NCBI GenBank assembly: GCA_025345505.1
Contig: JANVCC010000077.1
Span: forward strand, 2,388,446-2,452,445
Source of the DNA: Todiramphus chloris collaris
Lineage: Eukaryota; Chordata; Aves; Coraciiformes; Alcedinidae
DNA: 64,000 bases
Direction of reading: 5' to 3'
Below are positions 13,148 through 24,610 of this stretch, in pieces. The notes below the pieces were generated by a model. That model worked only from the letters and a program-made list of their open reading frames with translations, was not told the DNA's origin and ran no database searches. Within the stretch, counting starts at the first letter, position 1; each line of letters starts with the position of its first letter. Position numbers and translations under genes: made by a program.

Positions 13148-14714
13148 TCTTTCCAAGGGCCTGCCACCACAGAGCAGACCTCTGGGTCTGCCTGGCTTGT
13201 CAACTTGTTCCAGGGCCATCACAAATGGAAAAGGCCAAGAGGCTGATACAGAAAGCTCCCCACCTTAGTGTTTCTACCTTTTCAAAGCAGGCAGAACACA
13301 GATTGCACAGTTGCAGGAAGTCACCGTCTCCAGAAGTCGCTCTGAAACTTGTATGAGCTCTAAATCCAGAGACTAGGGCACTTAAAGTGCCTTTTTCTCC
13401 TGCCTACTGAGAGAGCTGGCAAGTTTTCTGTGTAAGTATTTTTACTTTTACACACTTTTCTTTAAGAGAGTGAATCTGAGTTGTTCTTCCCTCTCTTATG
13501 GAATAACTATTAGGCAAAGAATAGCCCAAGCAAAGAAGAACTGGAGGGGGGGAAACAAAGAACAAAAGAAGTCTCAGCTTATGTGATTAATAACATAAAA
13601 CAAAGTTACTGAAAAGCAAGCGAAAGCTGGGGCACATCAAAGCAGCTATGGAGGTAATGCAATTAGATTTGTCACTGAGACGGAACTGAACAGAAAGGGA
13701 AGAACAGTCTCAGGTTTCAGCATGTCTGGATTTGGAGTAAGGCAGGGAGCATGACTGCTAACCATAGCTGTGGAGAGCAGTGTTATGGATTAAAGGGGAC
13801 CAAAAGGAAAAAGATAAGGAAGATTTGATGGATTTTCCGTTACCCAGAAAAGACTGCTATGTGGCAACAGCCCTGTGCAGAGTACACTCCAAAAGGCCAC
13901 ATGAAAGGCAGAGGAGAGTTTGAAATGAAAGCAGTTTAAGCAATAAGGCTGTCAAGCATGCACCATATTTAAGAGTCAGGAAAAGGGAGGAAGCTGCAGA
14001 CCAGAAGACAAGGCATTCTTTAACTACTTCAGAAAGGAGCTGTAAGTTTTCAGAGTTTACTACCAGGGAAGCTTTACTAACTGCTTTTGCATCTGCTAAG
14101 ATGTTGCATCATACCAGACTGGTTCCCGGCCTACCAATCTACAGACAGTCTGTCTCTAAACCCTAAGTGACCCAGGATATGGGTAGCTCTGAGCAGGGAA
14201 AAATGAGTTACAAAGCCAAAGATTTCAATAAGCCACAGATGTCACCCTTGGGGCTCAGCACAGAGTTATGTTTTGCCTGTGTGCTATCTTAATGGGCAGA
14301 TGGTCACCCCAACACATCTCTAAGCCTCCTGCCTGTGCTAAGGTCAGCTGAGTTTCCACATATATTTTACATAACTGTCATGTCAAGAGCACCTACAAAT
14401 TTAGTGAGAGGCTGATTAGAATGGAGCAAATAAAAGTGTCCTTTGTACACAGTTGCTGCATGAGAAGTCCATTAAGATGTGGTTAGTCTGTCATATTGGA
14501 GCAGAGGAACATGTGAGCTGTAATATTCCATTTCTGGAACCTGAATTAAGCATCTTTAGCAAAAAAACAGTGTAGCTAAATACATGTACGTGACAAATGG
14601 CATCTTAGTTTTAATAACATGAGACCACACCAAATAAAAATACCTTTCCACACAATCATAAGACCACAGCAAATAGCAGTGAAACTAGTTTCAAGGATTA
14701 ATTAAGAAAAAAAT

Positions 14715-14748
14715 TGTAATGAGAAGCAAACTGTAATGAGAAGCAATC
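14715..14748. repeat. 17-base tandem duplication
   Basis: Two adjacent copies of TGTAATGAGAAGCAA followed by AC or TC, differing at one base. Confidence 0.85.
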
Positions 14749-15218
14749 ATTAAAGTTAAATCTCATTCTTTTTAATGGCCTGTAGCTCCGACAAGCATAT
14801 TCTTCCAATTATAAGTTCTCACTTGTATAATTTCTGCAAGTAAACCATACAGGTTCTCGCTTTCCACGGACATGAGAGTCCAAGACCTCTACCAGAACAT
14901 ACTGCTTGGACTTACACATAAGTTATCTGTATGCTTTTTAAGGTTATTAAAATGAGCATCATTTCAGCTATTGAACCTTTTGTCACACTGATAGCCCAAG
15001 CTTGTCACAAAGGGATTACAGGTGTGGTACTCCAATTTCTTCTGCAACAATTTATTTACTGATACAAGATGAGAGAAGAGGTTACTGCCCTGAATCAACA
15101 GCCACAAGGGGCAGCAAGAGTTTCAAAGTTTTCCTGTGGGGGGAAAAGCATAAAGCAAGTGAATACCAGTTTCCCCTTGATTTAAAAAAAAAAACATTTA
15201 AAAAAAAGCTTTCCATAC

Positions 15219-15332
15219 CTTCCCCAAGTTTGGATGTGTTGATGTCAGAGTCATCTCTTGTACCATTTTGGGATTCCAGGTACGTAGCAGGGACCCAGCC
15301 CTGCTCTTCTGCTGTGCTCACAAACCACCAAC
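15219..15332 (-). CDS. SH3PXD2A: SH3PXD2A coding exon, C-terminal half of the first SH3 domain
   Basis: The minus-strand acceptor is TTTTTGTAG|GT, preceded by a T-rich tract and a possible branch sequence GTTGACTGAC about 25-30 bases upstream. The donor is GGGGAAG|GTATGG. The 114-bp exon begins with GT, completing the Gly codon started in exon 50402-50533, followed by [20 protein letters not shown]. The tandem Trp and the GWVPATYL segment are the ligand-binding Trp and the conserved Pro/Tyr strand of an SH3 fold. It ends in a hydrophilic linker [16 protein letters not shown]. From memory the human equivalent differs at only a few positions. In TKS5 (Src substrate, podosome/invadopodium scaffold) the first SH3 domains bind proline-rich partners and take part in intramolecular contacts with the PX domain. 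Both flanking introns are phase 1. Confidence 0.96.
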
Positions 15333-16096
15333 CTACAAAAAGCAATAAAAGAAGCCGTCAGTCAACATTAAGTGGAACAAGAATAGTAAGATGCTACTGA
15401 GGTGGTGGCACAGAGTCAGCAGCTCTGGTGCAGGTTTGAGGATGCAGCCTCCTAGAAGAGGAGAGTTTAGACCTATTATACCATTTCTATCAGATACTCT
15501 CACAGTGGCAAACAAGTGTGTGGGCAGGCCCCATGTTAAAAAGGTTGCAGTGGAACAAACATCAGTAACTCTTAAGAAGTCTGAAGTCTATCCATGACAA
15601 CTCTGATTCAAGTCCTCCAATTCAGTTTCTCAAAGCAAGTTTTGCAACATGTACATCCCCAGTATTGAAACACTCTAAACATGTATTTATGTGTATGTCA
15701 ACATATGGGAAATAGTAAAAACATTGCCCAAATACCCACATCAGGTACCACAGAAGTAGAAAGGTGTAAATAGGCAAGACTTTAGTAGAAGAGCACAGAT
15801 TTCAGAACAGGATACAAAACAGTGTTTCTAGAGCACTTGTCACCACTGCCAGTGTTAACAAACGTGACCTGAATTCAGTGCCCTTGGAAGCTGGAAAGCA
15901 CTGCACAGAAGGAAGAGGAGAAAAGCTAACCAACATGTGACTTCTAGCCACAAGCACCAGTTATTTGCCTTCCCACTTGAACACCCAAGTTTCTATGTCT
16001 ATCTACAAAAATGGTAAGTATTCACTAACTATACAGATATAACCTTTAGGTCACATCCATGGATGGATGAACAAAATTATAGGTGAGCCATCTTTA

Positions 16097-16222
16097 TAGA
16101 ATCATTAAGGATGGAAATGACCTTCAAGATCATCTATTAAACATTATCACGACCGCTAAATCATGTCCTGAAGTGCAATATCTACACTTTTTTTGAACAT
16201 CTTCAGGGATGGTGACCATTTA
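16097..16222 (-). mobile_element. CR1 LINE, degraded 3' fragment, inverted
   Basis: Plus-strand sequence starting TAGAATCATTAAGGATGGAA, followed by GACCTTCAAGATCATCTATT and later TTCAGGGATGGTGACCA, is the reverse complement of a CR1 3' end of the family with a ...CCTTAATGATTCTA tail. It is more diverged than the other copies and lacks a clear repeated octamer. The right boundary is uncertain because homology fades after 16220. Confidence 0.8.
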
Positions 16223-19200
16223 GGTTAAATGCATCCCGGACATAACCATCCTTGCCTATTTTCTAGAGCACAACTAGATTCTGCTCCATTAAGATAAGGT
16301 CATGGTTAAGATACAGGACAATAAAAAGCCAAGCAGAGAAACCACTTGTGTTGTTTTCTACAAACTCCCAGTCTCCACTCCCCCAAAAATGCAAGCTGTT
16401 TTTCCAGGTCAATGTAAACTGTTGTTCAATACCAGTCTTCCAGCTCCTGCGAAGGGGTGCCTCACAACAGGCTACAGGAGACTCTCAAGCCTGCCTGTGA
16501 CAAGCAAAAGCAGGGATGAGCCAACTTGGTCTGTAAATAGACAGGGCACAAAAACTACTTAATTGATGGTGGGGCAAAGCCCTGAGCTGTGTGGCAGCCA
16601 GGCAGCCCTGGTCCTGGCAAGGAAAGAGGAGGCTTTGCTGGACTCTGCCGCCATGCAACACGCAACTGTCTTTGAAGGGAAAAGGAGAAATCAGCTGAAA
16701 CAACACTCGAGTATTCGTGATAAAAGCCACCCGAGTTCATTCCAAATCATGTCACGGAAGATTTTACCAGAGGGTGGTAGTTCCAAACCCTCATTTTCCT
16801 CCATGGGGCCTGTGGCTGGGAGACAATGTGCCCCCCAAAGCAACCCCCTCATTTGCCACTGCACAGCTGCTAGGTAGCTCTGTTTATTTACTCTCGAAAC
16901 TCAGACATGGCTTTCCATTTTCTGGCCCAGCAGAGATCTGGAAACTTTGCTTCACAAGGCTTATGGTTGGAAAGTTTAAATTTAGTTATTCCCAGTTATT
17001 CCCTCTCAGCAGGAGGTGGATTCTCCTGCCACGAAGCCCTCAGCAGTGAATGTGCAGGATCTGCCAGACCGTTTCAAAAACACATCTCCATGCTTGTTCC
17101 TTATTTTACTAGTAACGTATTGACATGGGTAGCAAACACAGTTTAACATACACTTAAAATTAGGCACAAAATGTCAGAAGCTGGCTTTCAGCTGATACCA
17201 ATTAGGCTGGAATAGTTTATGTAAACTCTTCCTCAGAAAGAAATTAAACACAATGGCACCAAAAGGACTTGCCTATGCTTAAAAAAACCCCATGTGCTTT
17301 GGGCAAATTCAAACCATGGTAAAACCATCTTTGGAGGGCTGGATCACACAGCCTTGATGCCAACCCAGTGCTAGACCATTTTGCAACGCAGCTCCTCTAG
17401 TTTGCTTTACTGAATTGCATCATGGCCTCAGAGCTGAGTTTAAGGCCTTGTGTTTGGGGCCATAAGGTAGCTAAGCCTCCATTCATCTAAACAGGGCTCC
17501 CTGCTGAAAGGCAACCCCTTAATCCTACTCCTGGGCATGCATACACATGCCTCCCCCTTATCACTCTGCCTCCCTGATTCCATTCCCAGCTCCTGAAAGG
17601 CCTCAGCAGGGAAGCCTCACGACTCCACTGATCTTACAAACAGGTTCCCATGTACTAGTTGAGGGTCAAGTCACATTTGAGGTAGGTTACAGTCAAGTAA
17701 CTCAACCAAATCCATTGCAACATGCAGACAGAGCATTTAACAGTCTGACTGAGATTTTAATCTGCTTTGATTCTTCAAGCCATCACTAAGATTAAAGTTC
17801 CTAATCACCACATAGCTCAAGAAAGTTATTATTTCTTTCTAAAGATTTCCTTTATAAATTATGTGCAAGGGTGAAGTGTAAACAAGAAACCTCTGCAACT
17901 ACTGAGGAATCTGCAGCATCTGTCCAGGTTCAGAGAAAGCCAGACCCTGCTCTGAAATTCTCATCTCTCATTTCAAGCCTGCTTCTCAGAAGGACATAAG
18001 AAAGGCTTTAATGCAGCTCATTGGAATAGCACATCCACAGAGAAAAGTCTTGTTTTACTTAACCCGAACAACTGAGAAGCCTGAGAAACTTCCAGCAGCA
18101 CCCTCCAGCAGCAGAGAAGTCCAAAATGGATGCTCATAAGCAAGATATTCAAGATCTTAGAGTGGCTGAGTAGAGGCAGCTCAGAGGCAGAGGCAGCTCA
18201 TTCCTTATGAGGTGAAAATCTGAATTATGATGGCACATCTAAGCCATAGCCCTTAAGAAAGGAAATTACAGCATAGTGCAAGAATTGCCAAACTCCAGCC
18301 ATTTTCTGCTAGAAGCACAGAGATGTTCACCAACGCAGTCAGTGCATGACAGCCATGAACTTCAGAACTCTGCCCAGCTGATCATGAAGCACTTGCTCTG
18401 CACCATCCTCTCATTAGAAGCATTAGGTAAGCTGCCATTTGGTCCCACCACACTTCCTCCCCACTCCCAGGTTCATGGGGGTTCATGGTTTGCAGACAAA
18501 TTTGCCAGATTGGCCTTTGCTTGGAGACAGTCAGGTCTGTAATGGTGCAAACGATCTCTTGTCCCCTCCCCTGCCATCTTTCACAACCCAGAGCATCACA
18601 GAAACATTAGAAAACTTGCTTTTGAAACACAGAACAAAACATTCCATTTATTTTGAGTTCTCCCTCCATGCTGGAGTTGAGCTTGATTTCACATTTCATT
18701 ATTAAAACCATTCTGCAGCAACATCTGCAGGGAATTATGTAAAGTTATCTCTGTGCACTGCCAAGCCAGTCTGAGGTTCGCTCTTGCACTCGCACCATCT
18801 GTGAAAATTAGGCAGTGCTCTACAGCTTGAGTTAACCCTTACAGATGCTCCTATCTCTCAGGCATCAAAACACAACTCTAAAGCTGATGTGTCATGGCTG
18901 TCTAGACCAAGACTCAACAGCCCTCATCTCTGATGAGGATTCAAAGGGAGTTTGAGCCTTACAGAACACACACAGGGAGTTGTAGCCACTGCACCCAGAC
19001 CAAGCTCAGCTCGAACTTCGCGGCATTACTGCAAATCCTGCCTTAATACTAATCCAGGAATACAAATTTTTAAGGTAGGGGTGCAATTTTCTCCCCATGT
19101 ATGTTGCCCCTCTGGTTGCAATAGCCAAGATGCTAAGATGTCTCTACACTCAGAGTCCATCCAGGCTCTGGTAACCCTTAGGCATTTTCAGCATGGAGCT

Positions 19201-21540
19201 ACAACAATTACCGAGAGATGAAAGATTCCACCTGCCACACATACATACACGTGGCACGATTATGATCGGAGAATAGATTGGTCACACTGGAGGGGGAATA
19301 AATTACAAAAATACTCTGAATCTAAAAATCACACTTTTGCTTGTATTCCCAGTCCTCTCCCCAAAAGGCTTTAAAAAAAAAAAAAAAAAAGTATAAGAAT
19401 TAAGCAAGTGCTATCCACAACCCATACCATAGGAAACTATGGAGCACAGTTGAGGACTATCTTTTATACAAGTTTTGCTTCTGTTTACATGCATCCTCAG
19501 CCATCTATGCTTCAATATTATCCCTTTCTTCACACCTATTAACTATTAATTATAAATATTAACTATTTCTGTTGAAGTCTCCCGAATCCTAAAATGCTAC
19601 AAAACACTTCAAAAATGATAATTTTTAAAAGAAAAAAAAATGCAGGATCATGCTGAACACTGGTTTCTAATTCTCTCCTCAACCATTAAATTCTCTATAG
19701 ACTTTAGTAAAGCTCATAAATTGACAATCAAAGTAAGCAAGGACAGCAACATTGTAAAAGGGAATGGGAATTTGTCCTGCATGAGCAGACTACACATTCT
19801 TCTAAACAAATACTTCAGCAACACTCCAGCTCTCAAAAGCCTTGGAAAAATCCAACTCAAGCAGTCATCTGGTACATTTGACATTGTTCTTTGGGCTTCA
19901 GAGAGCTGCTCCCAGTACTTCTGCCTTTGAACAATCTCTTGGGGTTTTTTTTTTTTTTTTTTTTAAATCCAACAACTTAGATTGTCCTGCAAAGCAGTAC
20001 TAGATGTAATCAGGTTGCCTCCAAACCTGGCATACAGACCTTTTTGTGCCAACAGCTGCCTACTTTCCTTCAGAGATGTGATCTGCTTCATTAAAAAACA
20101 GCTAAAGTGCAAGTATTGCTGTGCAGATGAAGGCACTTACTTTTTCCACCCCTCCAGAGCTCTTCCCACACAGCACATGTATATTTGATACAGATAGGGA
20201 AGTCAGCTGTAATCACCTCAGACAGATCTCCAAAGAATATGCAGAAGCAGAAATACAAAGACACCAGAAATAGCATTTTACAATAGTTTTCTGCAGTAAG
20301 CATATTCTCACACTGACTTCCTAGAAATTCACTATGGTGCTCATACGCTGTTAGACACTACTACTGTGCACGCTGGCTTTCCTCTCTGTAAAAGACTCTT
20401 TCAGTCCCCCACACTTGGCAAAGGTGCTGAGTTGAAAGCATTGAATTACAATTCACAGAAGAGAAGTCTTTCTTTTAAGTATGGAGGTATACGCAAGAAG
20501 ACTTCCTAGCATGGATTTGACTATAGTTTGGGGTGCAGAAGTCTGTGTGTGAGTCACTGCGCAGCAGCAGACTGAAGCTGTCATCTCAGGATGAATTATT
20601 AAAGTTGGTGAAATATTAAAGGCAGCTTTCATCTTTAAACACGTAATGTTTCCCAGCCTGTGTGCACTGCAGACTTCACTGCAGCCACCATTCAATGAAG
20701 AAGCAATGCTTGTTTCACTTTAAAGATGGAAGCAGGGCTCAAGCAAGAAAGGTGCACTTGTGGCAGACACTCTAGTTGAACCCAGTTAAGATCCACAGCA
20801 CAGGTTTACAGCCCCAAGTCTAATATGGCTATGGATTTGCTACCCTAATCCTTCCAGTCCGTTGTCTTCCTCCACCTCTACTACTCATCTTGCAGTGTGG
20901 TAGATGAAGACTTCTGAGCTGTGCTGTTAGCATATCCCTTTGCTGTCATACTCCAGTTCCTGCAGTTGCAGAGCTGGCTGGCACAGAGGGCCCACTACTT
21001 GTGAATAAATATCCTAGTTATTACTGCCACACAGGTTTTTCCTGGACAAAAAACCAGCTGACTAGGTGTGTGCATAAGTGCTTGATACAGAGTCCCAAAG
21101 TGCATCTGAGATTCTGGCTTAAACATCTCAGCTTGCTTGGATTTGTTTCACAACCCATTATATACATAAATACATGTGTATATATGTGGAGATTCACACC
21201 ATGACCTCTGCGTTCAAACATACATTACCCTAGACTTCTACTGGGATTGGAACCACATTTCCTTGTACTTCTGAATAAAAACCAAATCAAAATACAGAAG
21301 AAGTGTTCAGAACATGGGAAAAGTTCATGAGAAAAGAGGAAACTGGATAATATACAACTCAGCTCTAATACTTTATAGGTTACATCACTATTAGAGACTA
21401 TGGATATTCATAGGATTAGACAACTAGGAAATACCATATTACTGTATTTGTTCAAGTCTTATAAGCTAGTAGGTGATAAGCTTTACAGAGGTACACATTT
21501 GGCAAAATAATATTTATCTCTTATTAGACTTGTGACTTCT

Positions 21541-21567
21541 TGTGTGTATATATGTGTGTGTGTGTAG
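21541..21567. repeat. TG/TA microsatellite
   Basis: A short dinucleotide tract TGTGTGTATATATGTGTGTG followed by TGTGTAG. It is imperfect at the TATATA interruption and lies inside the 35-kb intron. Confidence 0.9.
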
Positions 21568-23419
21568 TTGTTTCAGTAAAGCACACAGTTTCTTTGGATT
21601 CTAGTAACACAAACTGATAGTTACTAATCTGAGGGCTGTATCTGCAGCTATTTGCTATGGACCAATTGTTACCCAGGGGCTTCCCCTCCCTTGTTCGAAA
21701 AAAAGGCCTCAGATTTGTGTATTGACACAGCTGGAATGAAGGAATCTGCCAAACACGTTTTCAGGAATTGGCACGTACATCCACAAAGCCATCATATTAT
21801 CCAGTACAAATTACAGAAATTGTGTCCTTAAAGTAAGGGAGTAAATGCACTACCTATTACATTAACAGCTATGGAAAAGTCTTGGACACTGCCTGTAAAT
21901 CCCAGATCAAATCCCATCACACTGCAGGTCACTAGCTTCTCCTAAACTGCCAAGTACCCCGAGCTGCCCAAGACAGAAGCAGAGGGGAGCACCATTTGCT
22001 AAGCCTACCCATAGCCAACTCCAAAACATGCATGGCCAACATGCCCAAGGTGTTGACCAGCATCCCCAAATCACTGAAAATAGGGGATCCACAAAGCAAT
22101 GAAGTCAGATGGTTCTACAGGTCAGTCAGCCCCCAAGAAGTCAAGAGAAAAGAAAAAAACCAAAAAGGCTTGCCAAGGCTCAAACATTCTAATGGCTTCT
22201 AAAACTAAATTTTCAATAATCCTTCCCTTCCTGCTTTACTTGATTTCAAGAACACCTAATGGTGAAAATGTCTGTGCAATGTGAGCTGCATTCCACATAG
22301 ACCAACATGTTTGGTTACGGCTCACAAGCCTTTGTTTGGTATAGGAACAAAAGAAATTAAGAAAGAGTGCATTACTCAGAGGAAATATCTCATCAATCAT
22401 GACAAGGAACAAAGCAATCTTTAGGTAGGCATGCTGTATTGTGCAAGCAGCCTGGCTGCAGCTTTGAGCCTGTGAATACCTAGTACTGTACAGAAACTGG
22501 AGTAAAACAAGGTCCACCCATAGGCCAATGGCATTGACTAGGTTACTGACTTGCACTGGTATACTGGCCGATGTGGTTGTGCCATCCAACCCACAGTACC
22601 ACTCAGTTACTACAGAAAATACCTGTTTACTGATTACAGATTTTTTTTTATTATTATTTTTTTCACCTGAACTTCTTGTAAACAGGATCTCCTGTCTGAC
22701 CTCAAGTTCTGGCCACACTACATATTGATTTTCACGTTTTCTTATAATCTTTTTTTCTCTTGGAAAGCAACAGATTTACATGCATCCTTCAAAGATGAAG
22801 ACTTTGTGATTTTAGTAGCCACAAGGCAAGGTATGATTGCCAGAGGGCACAAAGGCAACAGCAAGTACAAAAAGTTGTGCATTAAGTCTCTATGGGCAAC
22901 AAGTGGTCCTGGACAGTATGTTCCTTTCTTTCTTTCCCTTCCCCCAAGTCATCTTTACTTCAGTAGGTCCCAGAAGTTGACCAGTGAGGATACAAACTGC
23001 TGCAAGTATCTTTCACTATAGCTTTCAGGATCATGTAAGTTCATGGGACACCCTCCTTCCTCCATATTCAATTACAGCCCAAAGTCTTTCATCTTCTACT
23101 TCCAAAAGTACTTCTGTCCTCTATCTCCTTTAGTATTTCTATTAAGTAGGTGTAGCTAGAGTAAGGAAAGTTATCCATCTCCCACCCTCCTCAAAGTCTG
23201 TCCCCCCACCCCCTCTCCAGCACCCCATCATTTAAAGGTTGAAAACTATAGATCCAAGGTTTTAATGAACTTTCCAAAAGGATACTATAGGCACCATGTT
23301 TACATAAATATACAAGAACTCCTAACTACAACTGAGTTTGGCTGGCTATGGACAGAGAAGGACTCCAGCACACAGAGCAGAGTAGACAGAAATCAGGTAG
23401 GTAAAGCCAGCCCATGACA

Positions 23420-24610
23420 GCAGATGACCCACCTAATGGATGAGGGCAAGGCGGTGGATGCTGTCTGCCTGGACTTCAGGAAGGCATTTGACACCGTTTC
23501 CCACAGCATTCTGCTGGAGAAGCTGGCAGGTCACGGCATAGACAGGAGGACTCTTCGCTGGGTTAGAAACTGGCTGGATGGCCGAGCCCAGAGGGTGCTG
23601 GTGAACGGAGTAAAATCCAGTTGGCGACCAGTCACAAGGGTGTCCCTCAGGGCTCAGGTTTGGGACCTGTCTTGTTTAATATATTCATCAATGACCTGGA
23701 CAAGGGAATCGAATGTACCCTCAGTAAATTTGCAGATGACACAAAATTAAGCACAAATGTCGATCTGCTTGAGGGTAGGAAGGCTCTGCAGCGGGATCTG
23801 GACAGGCTGGAGAGATGGGCTGAGCTCAATTGTAGGGAGTTTAACAAAGCCAAGTGCTGGGTCAGGTACTTCGGTCACAACAACCCCCAGCAATGCTCCA
23901 GGCTTGGGGAGGAGTGGCTGGAGAGCTGCCTGGGGAAAAGGACCTGGGGGTGTTGGTCAATAGCCGGCTGAACATGAGCCCGCAGTGTGCCCAGGTGGCC
24001 AAGAAGGCCAATGGCATCCTGGCCTGGATCAGAAATGGTGTGACCAGTAGGAGTAGGGAGGTGATCGTACCCCTATACTCGGCACTTGTGAGACTGCACC
24101 TTGAGTACTGTGTCCAGTTTTGGTCACCACAGCACAGGAGGGACATCAAGGGGCTGGAGCGAGTGCAGAGGAGGGCAACAAAGCTGGTGAAAGGGCTGGA
24201 AAGCATGCCCTGTGAAGAGCGGCTGAGGGAACTGGGTTTGTTTAGTCTAGAGAAGAGGAGGCTGAGAAGAGACCTTATTGCCCTCACAACTACCTAAAAG
24301 GAGGTTGTAGAGAGGCTGGTGGTCTCTTCTCTCAAATTAGTAATGATAAGATGAGGGGAAATGGACTCAAGTTGCGTCAGGGAAGGTTTAGATTAGATAT
24401 TAGGAGGAAATTCTTCACTGAGAGGGTGGTTAGGCACTGGAACAGGCTGCCCAGGGAGGTGGTGGAGTCACCATCCCTGGAGGTGTTTAAAGAACGATTA
24501 GATGTGGAGCTTGAGGATATGGTGTAGCGGTTAGAGAAATGCTAGGACAAAGGTTGGACTTGATGACCCTGGAGGTCCTTTCCAACCATAATGATTCTAT
24601 GATTCTATGA
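23420..24610 (+). mobile_element. CR1 LINE, 5'-truncated copy with broken reverse transcriptase and complete 3' end
   Basis: The element begins inside the reverse transcriptase domain (MDEGKAVDAVCLDFRKAFDT) and continues through SWRPVT. After a frame change near 23630 it carries [14 protein letters not shown] and the catalytic motif FADD at 23729-23740. A second frame change occurs near 23850, after which the C-terminal region ([20 protein letters not shown]) is read to about 24297. There the frame breaks again before the terminal HWNRLP-type segment. It ends in the CR1 3' tail with AGGTCCTTTCCAACCATAAT and two ATTCTATG octamers. Because it is truncated and frameshifted it cannot encode a working enzyme. 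It is antisense to SH3PXD2A. Confidence 0.96.

Larger units (their letters stand above)
10458..15218 (-). other. SH3PXD2A: SH3PXD2A intron between SH3-1 exon and cassette exon
   Basis: This intron of 4,761 bases is phase 1 at both ends, with GTATGG donor and AAACTAG acceptor on the minus strand. It contains A/C-rich low-complexity DNA at 10696-10725 and 11689-11716, one CR1 3' fragment at 12938-13147, and a 17-base tandem duplication at 14715-14748. I see no additional exon or RNA gene. Confidence 0.88.

Noticed and set aside
12917..13222. Minus-strand 101-codon open frame
   Set aside because: It is the antisense of the CR1 3' fragment at 12938-13147.
22236..22718. Longest open frame in the window (160 codons, minus strand)
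   Set aside because: One open frame of this size is expected by chance in 64 kb read in six frames at this base composition. The sequence resembles no family I know, and it includes a poly-Lys/Asn stretch from an A/T run. Splice signals around it are weak.
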